The notes beneath the pieces were generated by a model, which worked only from the letters and a program-made list of their open reading frames with translations, ran no database searches and had not been told where the DNA came from. Positions 13,025 through 23,756 of a stretch of DNA of 64,000 bases are shown piece after piece. How positions within the stretch are numbered: the first letter of the stretch is position 1; each line of letters opens with the position of its first letter. Source of the DNA: Mya arenaria (taxonomy: Eukaryota; Mollusca; Bivalvia; Myida; Myidae); the NCBI RefSeq assembly GCF_026914265.1, contig NC_069131.1, forward strand, positions 7,456,001-7,520,000, read 5' to 3'. The position numbers and the translations under genes were made by a program.

Positions 13025-15225
13025 ATCGGAATCTATACAGCTATACCGTAGGACAGACAATGGAGTCTTTTCAACTCCAACGTAGCACTAACATTGGACT
13101 GTATACAGCTTCATATTAAGACAGATATTGGAATCTAAACAGTTTCAAATTTGAGAGATCTTGGATTCAATTAAGCCTAAAATTTGGACAAACATTGAAC
13201 GTTATACAGCCCCAACTGAAGACAAGCATTAGAATCTATACAGCCTCAGCTTAAGACAAACATTGGAATCTATACAGCCTCAACTTAAGATAAACATTAG
13301 AATCTATACAGCTTCAAGTAGGGACAAACATTGGACGTTGAACAGCCTCAACTGAAGACAAACATTAGGATCTATACAGCCTCAGCTTAAGACAAACATT
13401 GGAATCTATACAGCCTCAACTTAAGATAAACATTAGAATCTATACAGCCTCAGCTTAAGACAAACATTGGAATCTATACAGCCTCAACTTAAGATAAACA
13501 TTAGAATCTATACAGCCTTAACTGAAAGCAAACATTAGAATCTATACAGCCTTAACTTAAGATAAACATTGGAATCTATACAGCCTTAACTGAAAGCAAA
13601 CATTAGAATCTATACAGCCTCAACTGAAGACAAACATTATAATCTATACAGCCTCAACTGAAGACAAACATTAGGATCTATACAGCCTCAGTTTAAGACA
13701 AACATTGGAATCTATACAGCCTCAACTTAAGATAAACATTAGAATCTATACAGCCTTAACTGAAGACAAACATTATAATCTATAGAGCCTCAACTGAAGA
13801 CATACATTGGAATCTATACAGCCTCAACTGAAGACAAACAGTAGCATCTATACAGCCTCAGCTTAAGTCAAAAATTGGAATCTATACAGCCTTAACTGAA
13901 AGCAAACATTAGAATCTATACAGCCTCAACTGAAGACAAACATTATAATCTATAGAGCCTCAACTGAAGACATACATTGGAATCTATACAGCCTCAACTG
14001 AAGACAAACAGTAGAATCTATACAGCCTCAGCTTAAGTCAAAAATTGGAATCAATACAGCCTCAAATGAAGACATACATAGGAATCTATACAGCCTCAAC
14101 TGAGGGCAAACATTAGAATCTATACAGCCTCAACTGAAGACATACATTGGAATCTATACAGCCTCAACTGAAGACAAACAGTAGAATCTATACAGCCTCA
14201 GCTTAAGTCAAAAATTGGAATCTATACAGCCTTAACTGAAAGCAAACATTAGAATCTATACAGCCTCAACTGAAGACAAACATTATAATCTATAGAGCCT
14301 CAACTGAAGACATACATTGGAATCTATACAGCCTCAACTGAAGACAAACATTAGAATCTATACAGCCTCAGCTTAAGTCAAAAATTGGAATCTATACAGC
14401 CTTAACTGAAAGCAAACATTAGAATCTATACAGCCTCAACTGAAGACAAACATTATAATCTATACAGCCTCAACTGAAGACATACATTGGAATCTATACA
14501 GCCTCAACTGAAGACAAACAGTAGAATCTATACAGCCTCAGCTTAAGTCAAAAATTGGAATCTATACAGCCTTAACTGAAAGCAAACATTAGAATCTATA
14601 CAGCCTCAACTGAAGACAAACATTATAATCTATAGAGCCTCAACTGAAGACATACATTGGAATCTATACAGCCTCAACTGAAGACAAACAGTAGAATCTA
14701 TACAGCCTCAGCTTAAGTAAAAAATTGGAATCTATACAGCCTCAAATGAAGACAAACAGTAGAATCTATACAGCCTCAGCTTAAGACAAACATTGGAATC
14801 TATACAGCCTCAACTGAAGACATACATTGGAATCTATACAGCCGTAAATGAAAGCAAACATTAGAATCTATACAGCCTTAAATTAAGATAAACATTGGAA
14901 TCTATACAGCCTTAACTGAAAGCAAACATTAGAATCTATACAGCCTCAACTGAAGACAAACATTAGAATCTATACAGCCTCAGCTTAAGACAAACATTGG
15001 AATCTTTACAGCCTCAACTGAACACATACATTGGAATTTATACAGCCTTAACTGAAAGCAAACATTAGAATCTATACAGCCTCAACTGAAGGCAAACATT
15101 AGAATGTATGCAGCCTCAGCTTAAGACAAACACTGGAATCTATACAGCCTAAACTCAAGGCAATCATTGGAATCTATACATCTTCAAGTTAGGACAAACA
15201 TTGGTGTCTATACAGCCTCAGTATT
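13025..15225. repeat. 34-bp satellite with 170-bp higher-order period
   Basis: About 65 tandem copies of a 34-bp monomer (AATCTATACAGCCTCAACTG followed by AAGACAAACATTAG). Variants are ordered: a marker monomer with GCTTAAGTCAAAAATT starts at 13861, 14031, 14201, 14371, 14541 and 14711 (the last with one substitution), an exact spacing of 170 bp, or five monomers. The monomer start GGAATCTATACA equals the inner end of the flanking inverted repeat (12858 region), so the satellite probably grew out of the transposon's subterminal sequence. Confidence 0.95.
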
Positions 15226-15525
15226 GTCTTGTACATATAGAGCTTTTAAAAAGTATTTAGCAACAGCTTTGGTTCTTAATCTGTTTTATTGATCATATAC
15301 AATGTATTATATAACATGAGGTACACTGAATGTAGCAATCACATGCAGGGAAACCTGCATTTTGTAAGAAAAATGTTGAGTTCTCTGTAGCCACTCTACA
15401 TGTTTATGCATAAAGAACACATTTTACAACAAAGAATATATCTGTTTTATCTTGAAGGCTAGGAATGGACATGTACATGTACCCTATGACACCAATACAA
15501 TATAATCAAAATAACAAACACATTT

Positions 15526-15705
15526 AAATTTGTTAAAATGTTTGATAATATACGAATGGGTATTCAATGAAGAGTATAATAAATACAGTTTAAAATGGTT
15601 AAACTAAAATGATTTAAATTTGTTAAAATGTTTGATAATATACGAATGGGTATTCAATGAAGAGTATAATAAATACAGTTTAAAATGGTTAAACTAAAAT
15701 GACAC
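15526..15705. repeat. 90-bp perfect tandem duplication
   Basis: Two almost identical 90-bp copies. The word TTTGATAATATACGAATGGG starts at 15541 and again at 15631. The low divergence points to a recent event or an assembly duplication. Confidence 0.9.
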
Positions 15706-16007
15706 ATTTGGTCTTGTTTTGAACAGAAAAATGAAGAGAATGAAGGTACACATAGTGTCAACATAAATACATACTATCCCCAAATAAGAAAATGTTATGA
15801 TAAAGGTTGATTACTCACCACTTAACATCATAAAAATACATGTAGTTACAAGACAAATTTCAAGTATGTGGATGAAACAAATGGAACACATCCAAGTTAA
15901 CTGAAGACTCTGACTATGTCTGGATTTATCTTATCTTGCATTGTCAAAGAATATTTTTTCCATATCCATGTTTAATGGAATATCATTACTATTAATATAG
16001 ATATTCA

Positions 16008-17165
16008 TTATTGTAGTGCATACTTGTTATGTAAGTTAAAATAAATAATGTTCAAATAACAAAGGAAACACATCCAGATTGTCAGCTGTAGTGTGAACTT
16101 CATTTTTTCTTTACTTTCTACATGTATGTTAAGAGAACCTTTCTTTTTGTTCTTTGCCTGAAAAAATAAATAATAAAGATATAGATTAAAAGCATCCCCA
16201 TTTATCAAAGATCAGGGCATTTATCAGTTTATATGCAATACAGGAATAAATGCTGTTAGCAGGAAATTACAAGAATTTCAAATGTATAAAAAACATTTTT
16301 GCATAAAGTTTAGTTGTAAAGGATCTTTTAGGATTATGATATAGTAATACTGGCAAATTGAAATTGGAATACATGACACTTAATTATTTCATGGCATAAT
16401 TTAAAGTTTAACACAGTATTCACATATTTAGAAGAAAACAAATACCACATACATATTATCGTTCTTCAATGCTGCAAGCAAATCCTTATTCGCCACCTCT
16501 CGAACACCATTTTGAGTACATACTGCAATTAAATCATAATATAAAAGACAATTCTATGAAAAATATTTCTTTTGTTGATCACCTTCAAAAAATCAAAGTC
16601 TTATTATTACCTATTGTGCAAATATTAAGAAGTTTTTTTTACAACAAAAGTATACTATATGGATGGCCTGTACGATAGTATTAGGCAAAATATATTAAAA
16701 CATACTTTGTGGTTTGCTTTACTGTCATGATATTATTTCAAAGTCTGAAGCAGTTAAATATTCCTAAAAATCCAATAAAGAAAAAGGTCCAATTCTAGGA
16801 TCACAATACACATGATATCATAATGGAAATCATGATTAAAAAAGGTGTTTTAAACATTTCTTGTTAACATTACCAGACAATAAGACTCTTTCCTGCCTTC
16901 CCTCATCATATTGCTCTCAACAATCCGCATAACCTGAAATTATATTTGAATAATGCAATACTTTGTCATTATCAACTATGACTGTAAGTCTTTGTATAAA
17001 ACCTTTCAGTTCCCACAGTGTTTGATATTCTTCAAGATATATTACAAAAAGAAAAGGAAAATCTTTACTGTGCATGATATCTGATCTGCTTTCATTGCCA
17101 CAATTGATGAAAATAAAATTTGGACAAATGGAAGCAATTCTCTCAATTAGAATCTGACATTGCAT
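16008..17165 (-). other. Possible exons of an unrecognised minus-strand gene
   Basis: Four open segments on the minus strand are bounded by plausible splice sites: about 16997-17156 (ILIERIASICPNF..., after ATGTCAG), 16876-16928 (VMRIVESNMMREGRKESYCL, between TTTCAG and GTAATG), about 16448-16512 (CTQNGVREVANKDLLAALK, between TTGCAG and GTATTT) and 16008-16157 (AKNKKKGSLNIHVESKEKMK, after TTTTCAG, ending at a stop). The phases I can assign do not all fit together, and I recognise no family. They lie inside the 6.6-kb TIR element, so they could be its own decayed protein, a captured host gene, or chance. Confidence 0.25.
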
Positions 17166-17515
17166 TAAGAATGTTATGCATCAGTCATTTATAACCACAA
17201 ACACTTGACAAAGTACCATTATGAACCAAACATACATAAAATAACATTCAAATATTCCTCTTTGATATTTCAAACGTCAAAGTAAAATCATATATCTTTT
17301 ACAGTTAGCATACTTGATCCCAATCCTTTCGTACCACAGTGACACATCATGGTGACGGAGCACTTACAACGTTGACTTGAGGCTGTTTTGTCCATGTCGA
17401 AATATTGGAAGTGCAAGTTATAATCCTTAAAAGAGTTATATTATACTAAAACGGGAGCTTAAAGGGCTATCCGGAAATAAAACTAGTTGAAATTGTCGCA
17501 GTCAACAGTTTCATG

Positions 17516-19392
17516 GTTTACTTGGCTACCAGACAAATCGGCCCCTTACCAAATCGGCCCCTAGCTCAAACGGTTACCTTTTCGGCCCCTTACCAAATCG
17601 TCCCCATCCCGTAGACGTTTCGGCCCTTAATTTTATTTTATTTTTTATATCTAAATTTATTGTTTAAGTAAAAAACATGTAATTTCATTTTATTCTTTTT
17701 AATAGACAAAGCTTTGTACATGCATACAAAGGTAAAGATAAAAATTAGATTTAAAGAAAATATCTGTACACTTGAAAACATATTTTTATTTTATTTCTAA
17801 ATATAAGTAAAAAACATGTAATTTCATTTTTTTATTTTAAGAGACAAAGCTATATACATGCATACAAAGATATAGATAAAAATAGATTTAAAGAAAATAT
17901 CTGTACACTTGAAAACATGTAAAGATTTATTCACGAGATATTTTTATAAGACGAAATAGAGTTGAAGAAGAAATGTTTAAACTTCATTTTTTTTAAATAA
18001 TCTTTATATATTATACATAACTATGTTGCTAATATTATGTATAATGACATGTCCATTGTCTAACATCAGTCTTGACCAAACACCTATCGCCCGCCGTAGA
18101 TGGCACCAACATTTTTCAGGAACTCCTCGCAGGTGACCTTATGCGAATCGTATGAGTCCCACTCATCCATGATCCTGGCGTTGATGTCCCTGTAACGCTC
18201 TCGATATAAGTTATAAATTTTATGAAATTCAGTTATTTATATTCAAATCAGGTATATATAAGGATGAAAAAAAACTATTATTAATCTTATATCGAATACG
18301 TATGCAAAACCATACTGGCTTAAACGGTGATTTTAGACAGACGGTTTTATGGCGAATTGTCACATTCCACAGAGGTATCAGGCGTTGAAATTGTGACACT
18401 TTGTGTTTACAAGCTTATAAATACGTCTACAAGGTTTGTTCCGACTTTCCCAACCGCTAATTCTCACACTTAGAGATTAATACCAATTATCTCTTCGCAC
18501 CTCAAACAGAATATTATTTCACTTTTTTTATTACGTATATATTGTTTTACTCTTTTTAAAATGCATTTGAACTATCAAGTTGTATCTTGTTTGCAATTCA
18601 TATCTATAAAACAAACATTATTTCCTAATTATGTTTAGATAAAACACTAATTGTCAAAAATAATAATTAATAATTATTCTGGAGCAAAGTATACCACATA
18701 GATAACAAATTAATGGTTAAAATGTAAAAGGCATTTTTAAAAAACGCAACACGTTTAAAACAAATGGTACCCACTTTTAGAAACGATTTAATATATATAC
18801 TTACGTTGTTTATATTACTCAAATCTTCTTCAATCAACTCTAAATAACATTAACAAATTAAAGACAATTATTCATTCACACGTCTTTGAATGTCTTTTTC
18901 ACACCCACAACACTAACAGTTTGCCTTGCAAAAAAGAACGCATGGTTAAAAGACAAATTTTCTTTGAAGTCTTTAATGATCAATTAATAATTAACAGTTA
19001 TAACAAATAAAATTTCTTAGATTTTCTAACATTTTATATTAAAAATCAGGGTTAATAGTTATTTAGTTTTTTATTATATTTTTATATCAGTCATATCAAT
19101 GTTTTTCATGCATATCTGTCTATTTTTAAATTTAAAGATTTTATTTACAACTTATTAACAGATCTCATTGACATTTATAAGTCGACCTACAATGTTTTTC
19201 TTTATACTCAAGATAAAAAAATAAAATAAAATTAAGGGGCCGAAATGTCTCTATTGAAAATCACTAAGGGGCCGAAACGTCTCGAGTCATTTTAATTAAG
19301 GGGACGAAATGGCAGGGCCGAAACGTCTTAGGGGCCGATTTGGTAGTAGGCCGATTTGGTAAGGGGCCGATTTGTCTTGCTCCCGTTTACTT
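17516..19392. mobile_element. TIR element M1 (1.86 kb), 8-bp target duplication
   Basis: Direct repeat GTTTACTT at 17516-17523 and 19385-19392 flanks ends that are inverted copies: left GGCTACCAGACAAATCGG, right (reversed) GGGAGCAAGACAAATCGG. The inverted zone extends ~120-160 bp and is made of iterated words of the type CAAATCGGCCCCTTAC and CGTTTCGGCCC. An 8-bp duplication fits MULE or hAT-like elements. The only coding trace is a GC-rich exon-like segment on the minus strand (18078-18205), so it is non-autonomous. It sits inside the larger 12.8-19.5 kb element and is therefore younger. A second, truncated copy is at 42.47-43.85 kb. Confidence 0.8.
18078..18205 (-). pseudogene. Exon-like tail, possibly a transposase C-terminus
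   Basis: On the minus strand an open segment reads RYRDINARIMDEWDSYDS, then HKVTCEEFLKNVGAIYGGR and a stop, in DNA clearly more GC-rich than its surroundings. The end (Arg-Tyr, hydrophobic-Asn-Ala-Arg, Tyr-Asp, Phe-Leu) recalls the extreme C-terminus of animal MULE transposases. I infer this only from pattern memory. The rest of a transposase is missing. Confidence 0.4.
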
Positions 19393-19400
19393 TACGGAAA

Positions 19401-19582
19401 AATTTAAGGGTGTATAGATTCCAATGGTCAGACTGTGAGCGTGTATAGAATATAACGTCGACCTGTGTTAAAGGGAAATTGAAGACGAATAAATTTAAGG
19501 GTGTATAGATTCCAATGGTCAGACTGTGAGCGTGTATAGAATATAACGTCGACCTGTGTTAAAGGGAAATTGAAGACGAATC
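19401..19582. repeat. 91-bp tandem duplication of the right transposon end
   Basis: The block starting AATTTAAGGGTGTATAG is present at 19401-19491 and 19492-19582, almost identical. Each copy holds the right inverted end of the 6.6-kb element plus the flanking CCTGTGTTAAAGG and further flank, so flank and end were duplicated together after insertion. Confidence 0.9.
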
Positions 19583-20309
19583 TATATTCCAGGCAGCGTT
19601 TTGATGTACAGTGTATAATTCAGTACATTTGTGATGATACAGATTTAACAGATTTATAGTAAGATTTTTTAACGTTGTAGTGACCGGGTACGTGTAACAT
19701 GCATACCAGCAGGCGAGTAGTCTTCGGACAGCAATCGTTTTCGGATAGTTTCGATTTTCGCATAATTTTGAAGTTCAATATCAATCGCCTGAAATCAAAG
19801 AATTTTAAATACGTTTTACATATTAAACTCTAAAATGCCTGACAAGTTTTAACTCCTCCTTAAACGAAGACATTTCAACCCCTTGATTTCTCACCTTTGG
19901 AAAGATAATTAAATAAAGCAATTAATATAGCAATTAATATTTTATTTTCAGTTTGAAGAATATGTTAAGAATGAAAAATAGTAAAATACAGTTCAATAAA
20001 AATTATGAAAAAGAAAAATCAAAACAAATATGCACATGGGGATCATATATGAATGAAATATTTATATGTGTTTTAAGTATACATCTCAATGCTCTGAAGT
20101 CTAAATCGGATTTTCAATGCAAAAGTTATCTTCAAATACACAAGGACACATGAGTAACAAGCAATTTTAACATGTTGTTGTAAGTTCTCAGAATTCATTT
20201 TAATCATTAGTGCTATAAACTGAAAAAAAGTTTGTGTTGTGCAGTTCAATGCGTGAAAATGTCTCCATGAGGATTTAAATGCCTTTGCATCATAACTATT
20301 GCAAAGTAT
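19583..20309. other. Intergenic, no gene seen
   Basis: AT-rich; short overlapping frames on both strands near 19953-20312 have no recognisable content. Confidence 0.35.
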
Positions 20310-20333
20310 CAATCATTGGGAACCTAGTCAAAT

Positions 20334-21866
20334 AGCCCCCAAGTTATATACAGTACACTCCACGCGGAACTACCACTTTCCTCGGTGACTCGGAGGCGTT
20401 TTTAATTTATCGCGGATTTCCGCCGAGTACGCAACCTTTTTCCTCGCTAAATTTCGCCGAGTTGCACCGAGTTAGTCGTTTTCTATGGAGGGTTTTATTG
20501 CCGGTAGCGCCGGTGATCGTATCGATTTATTGACCTAATTGCGGAACTCCGCGTTTTGTGCATAGCTACTAGAGTACATTGCTTCTGTTAAAACAGTATT
20601 AAATAATTAGATAATTAATTTTAAAGTACAGAAAGTTTCTTTAAAAAACAATTATTGTAAATTTTCATCAGCATCGTCAAGCAACTGTTGTTTTTCACAT
20701 TATGTAATTAAAAGATATACCATAGCGTGCGTTTGTGTTTGTTATTGTCATCTTTCTCTTACTATATTAAGGTGTTGAGAACTTAAATTAGATTGGAGTA
20801 ATGAAGGTGTTGAGAACTTTGTAAGTGTGAATATTTTTCGGTCTTTTTTCCCTAATTTGCATTTTACCTGACTTATTAATTTATCCGCACTTATCAATGG
20901 TTCTAAACTTATTTATAACGCATATAAGTGTAAATCCTTCATCAAGGTAATTAAAATCCCATTAAACACCATTTTATACATGCATTGAAATGAATAACAC
21001 ATTCTATCGGCTTTAGATCAAACAATCACTCTGTGTGACGTCACATAACTCACAGTTTTACCCACGAGGATCTCATGGAGAGCATGTATATTGTTATGCG
21101 AATTAATGTGTCTGAGTGGTGTTTTCGAATGTAACTGGAGTATTGCATTTCCAACTTCAAATTCATCACATTAATTAGTTACCTATATCATTGAATGTGT
21201 TGACTTTTATTGATGATTCAATAAGTATAACTGTACATAATTGCTTTATACAGTCTATAAGTGTGGTATAAGTTTTAAAGTTTATTGGCAGATTGTTTTA
21301 CAAAAATGTCATGTATTTGTTTTCTTAATCCCTTGATTGCCATTGTTGTTTATTTAATCCTCCAATAAAAATTTCACACTTTCTCTTTCTACATGCAATA
21401 CATCGTTTAAGATGGGTATTTACTATTTAACTTGTCACAGTGGTGTACTATACGGTTAGGTAATCTAGCCAGGATAAAAGATGAAAATCAATAATCTTCG
21501 TCTGTGAAACTTGGTAAGTGTGAAAGTTACGATTGATGTCCTTTGGGTGTCCGAAAATTAGGTACGCGAAATAAATTATTTTTATAAACAATTATGGGTG
21601 TAGCAAAAATTATCAAATAAATTAAACAAAATTAGATACAGTGGGAGATTCTTATCGGTTTTCCTCCGAGTTGCGCGGTGTTTTTACCTCCGAGTAACGC
21701 GGCGATTGTAAATGTACGGTCCAGTGATCAGCCTCGGTGGGTGAACGAGTAAAAACGCAGAGGAAAGAGGATTATGATCAATTGGATGTCGTGTCCGCGA
21801 TGACCAAAATCCGCCGAGGAAAACGGAAAGTGGTAGTTCCGCGTGGAGTGTACTGTAGCCCCCAAG
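20334..21866. mobile_element. Nested TIR element M3 (1.5 kb)
   Basis: Inserted in element M2: the M2 word AGCCCCCAAG is duplicated at 20334-20343 and 21857-21866. The ends are inverted (ACAGTACACTCCACGCGGAA both ways, about 33 bp). Subterminal regions carry repeated CCGAGT words followed by GC-rich bases on both sides (20395-20480; 21660-21710). No transposase visible, so non-autonomous. It is younger than M2. Confidence 0.78.
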
Positions 21867-22154
21867 TCAAAACGCCTCCATTTTGGTCAAATAGCCCCCA
21901 CTTGGAAAAAATATGGTCAAAATGCCCCCAAATTGGTCAAAATGCCCCCATTTTGGTTCAAATAGCCCCACTCCTTTTTTTTATTTGAAATTATATTTGA
22001 AGGTAAGTTGTAATATTTTAAAGATATATTGCATTTACATAATTGCTAATCAAACATTTATAAACTAATTTTATGACATAACATTTGTTGAATTATATTA
22101 AAGACTTATTAATTAGAGAAGATAGGGCATCTAAATTATCGCATTGTGCAATTA

Positions 22155-22300
22155 TCCCTTGAAGAAAGATTAAAATCAGACTGGTGTTCGCTGCATGGGA
22201 CCTGTACAGATCTGGCGAACTGACCGACACCGGCCAGCAGAAAAAAGATTTCCTCTATATATGTATACATGCTTCAAAACTAAATGAAACTGAAGATTAG
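22155..22300 (+). pseudogene. Exon-like tail inside M2, similar to that of M1
   Basis: Reads LVFAAWDLYRSGELTDTGQQ and on to a stop at about 22298. A WD-x-Y-x-S-x-x-x-T pattern is shared with the tail in M1 (WDSYDSHKVT). Just upstream another frame reads LEERLKSDW, suggesting a frameshift or splice junction. Probably a decayed transposase C-terminal exon; the identification is tentative. Confidence 0.35.
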
Positions 22301-22875
22301 TGACAGCTACAGCTGCATAAGAACATTATTATATTTATTGATATATAATATACATTTTCCTTCCATGTTAATGTATATTGTGTTGTACAATGGATTTTTT
22401 TTTTACCATACAGTTTAAATGTGTATTTAAAAGATGTGAAATAAATATGTGAAGAATACAATGTGCAAATTATTTCAAAATTAAAAAAAAAGAGTTAAAT
22501 TAAATATTCTTGTTGTTCCTTTAATTTTGATGCGTAATCAATATTAAAAGAAAGAAAAACACTTAAAAACTTATGGCTTAGAAACATTTAAAATGTAGAA
22601 TTGATATACTATTTATAAGTCATGTTTTAAAATGTTTGTTATCTTACTTGGTTAAATTGTCAGATTTATCAATATACAAATAATGTTGTTTGCACTTCAT
22701 TATGTGAAATTAAAGGTTTAAAAATGTTTTGGAATAACATAAGTATGCATACATACATATAAAAAAAAGAAAAAAAGTGGGGGCGTTTTTGGGGGGCTAT
22801 TTGACCAATTTTAAAATGTTAGCCAGGGGGCTATTTGACCAAAATGGGGGCTATTTGACTAGGAAGCAATCATTG

Positions 22876-23756
22876 TACACAATTATAAAATACATTAAAC
22901 AAATATTTGATATAAGAGGATAACAACACCTGACCTATTTATAGGATCTGCCACAAGTTGTCATATAATACACAATTTTATCAAAATGAAATCAGAAAAT
23001 ATGAGCATGTTTTCAGTGATCAAAATTAGCACAAGACTACAAGCCTGGCACTTGTAAAATGTCTTTCGGGCTTGCTCAAATTAATAAAATTCTGAATTTT
23101 ATGTAGCAGGGCTTGTTAATTTTTTTTATGCCAAGCAATAGTATAAGAATTCGGGCTTGTTCATCCAAAAGTCATATTTCCACTTCACACCACAGATATT
23201 GAACATTCTGAGTGTCCTTTCACTGGCCTTCTATGTAAAACACTAAAAACCTAATATATCTACTCATGGAATAGTCTTTAATTAAATTTACCATGGTATT
23301 GCACCCCCTGCTCCACCTTAAGATTATTAAGATGCTTTTAAAGGAGTTTAGGGTGGGCCTGACTTCAACAGATATCGCACTTACATTACCTGATTTCCAG
23401 ATTTACCAGAGAAAGAAATATAGTAAATACATTATTTATTTTTGATTGTATATATTTTTTATATTGCAGACTTAAATAAATCATCCATTTTTTTTATGAT
23501 TTATAAATTATATTGGAAACAAAATTCAACATTTTTTCATTTCACTCAAAGGACTGATGAGGCAGTGGAAGCATCCCTGACATCATGGTTATTGCCATTT
23601 GATGTTGTTGTTTTGGCTATGGGAGCAAAAGTGTCTGTTTTTCAGTTTTAAAGTTTGCTTGAGTATTGTATTACGAAAAATTATATTGATGATTGTAATG
23701 GTAGTGTTTGTACTTTGCAGGTTATCAACAGTTCAAATTGAAACCGTCATTCCCAC
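22876..23756. promoter_or_regulatory. Upstream flank of RCC1L, presumed promoter region
   Basis: About 880 bp between the M2 element and the RCC1L start codon. No CpG-rich stretch or clear TATA site was recognised. The transcription start cannot be placed from sequence alone. Confidence 0.3.

Larger units (their letters stand above)
12806..19474. mobile_element. Large TIR element (~6.6 kb) with 13-bp flanking direct repeat
   Basis: The plus strand reads CCTGTGTTAAAGG at 12806-12818, and the same 13 bp follow the right end at 19462-19474. Between them the ends are inverted copies: the left begins TCGACGTTATATTCTATACA at 12819, and the right ends with its reverse complement at 19461. The inverted homology runs ~60 bp to a GGAATCTATACACCC word. 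The right end is then repeated once more (period 91 bp, to 19552, again followed by CCTGTGTTAAAGG). Inside are the 34-bp satellite, a 90-bp duplication, possible exons and a nested 1.86-kb element. A DNA transposon of unknown superfamily is the simplest reading. A 13-bp target duplication is long, so the true end may lie a few bases further in. Confidence 0.6.
20310..22875. mobile_element. TIR element M2 (2.55 kb), perfect 9-bp target duplication
   Basis: CAATCATTG at 20310-20318 and 22867-22875 flanks an element whose ends are inverted: left GGAACCTAGTCAAATAGC, right (reversed) CTTCCTAGTCAAATAGC. Both termini continue with iterated words of the type TCAAATAGCCCCCA / TCAAAATGCCCCCA (21870-21970 and 22775-22865). 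A 9-bp duplication is typical of MULEs. A coding trace lies at about 22155-22300. Another element (20344-21856) is inserted just inside the left end. Confidence 0.82.

Noticed and set aside
13025-15225. CRISPR-like regular array
   Set aside because: Units are contiguous 34-bp monomers with no unique spacers, in a eukaryotic genome; it is a satellite.
21737-21988. 83-codon plus-strand frame
   Set aside because: Spans the junction of nested elements M3 and M2, including their inverted ends; not a gene.
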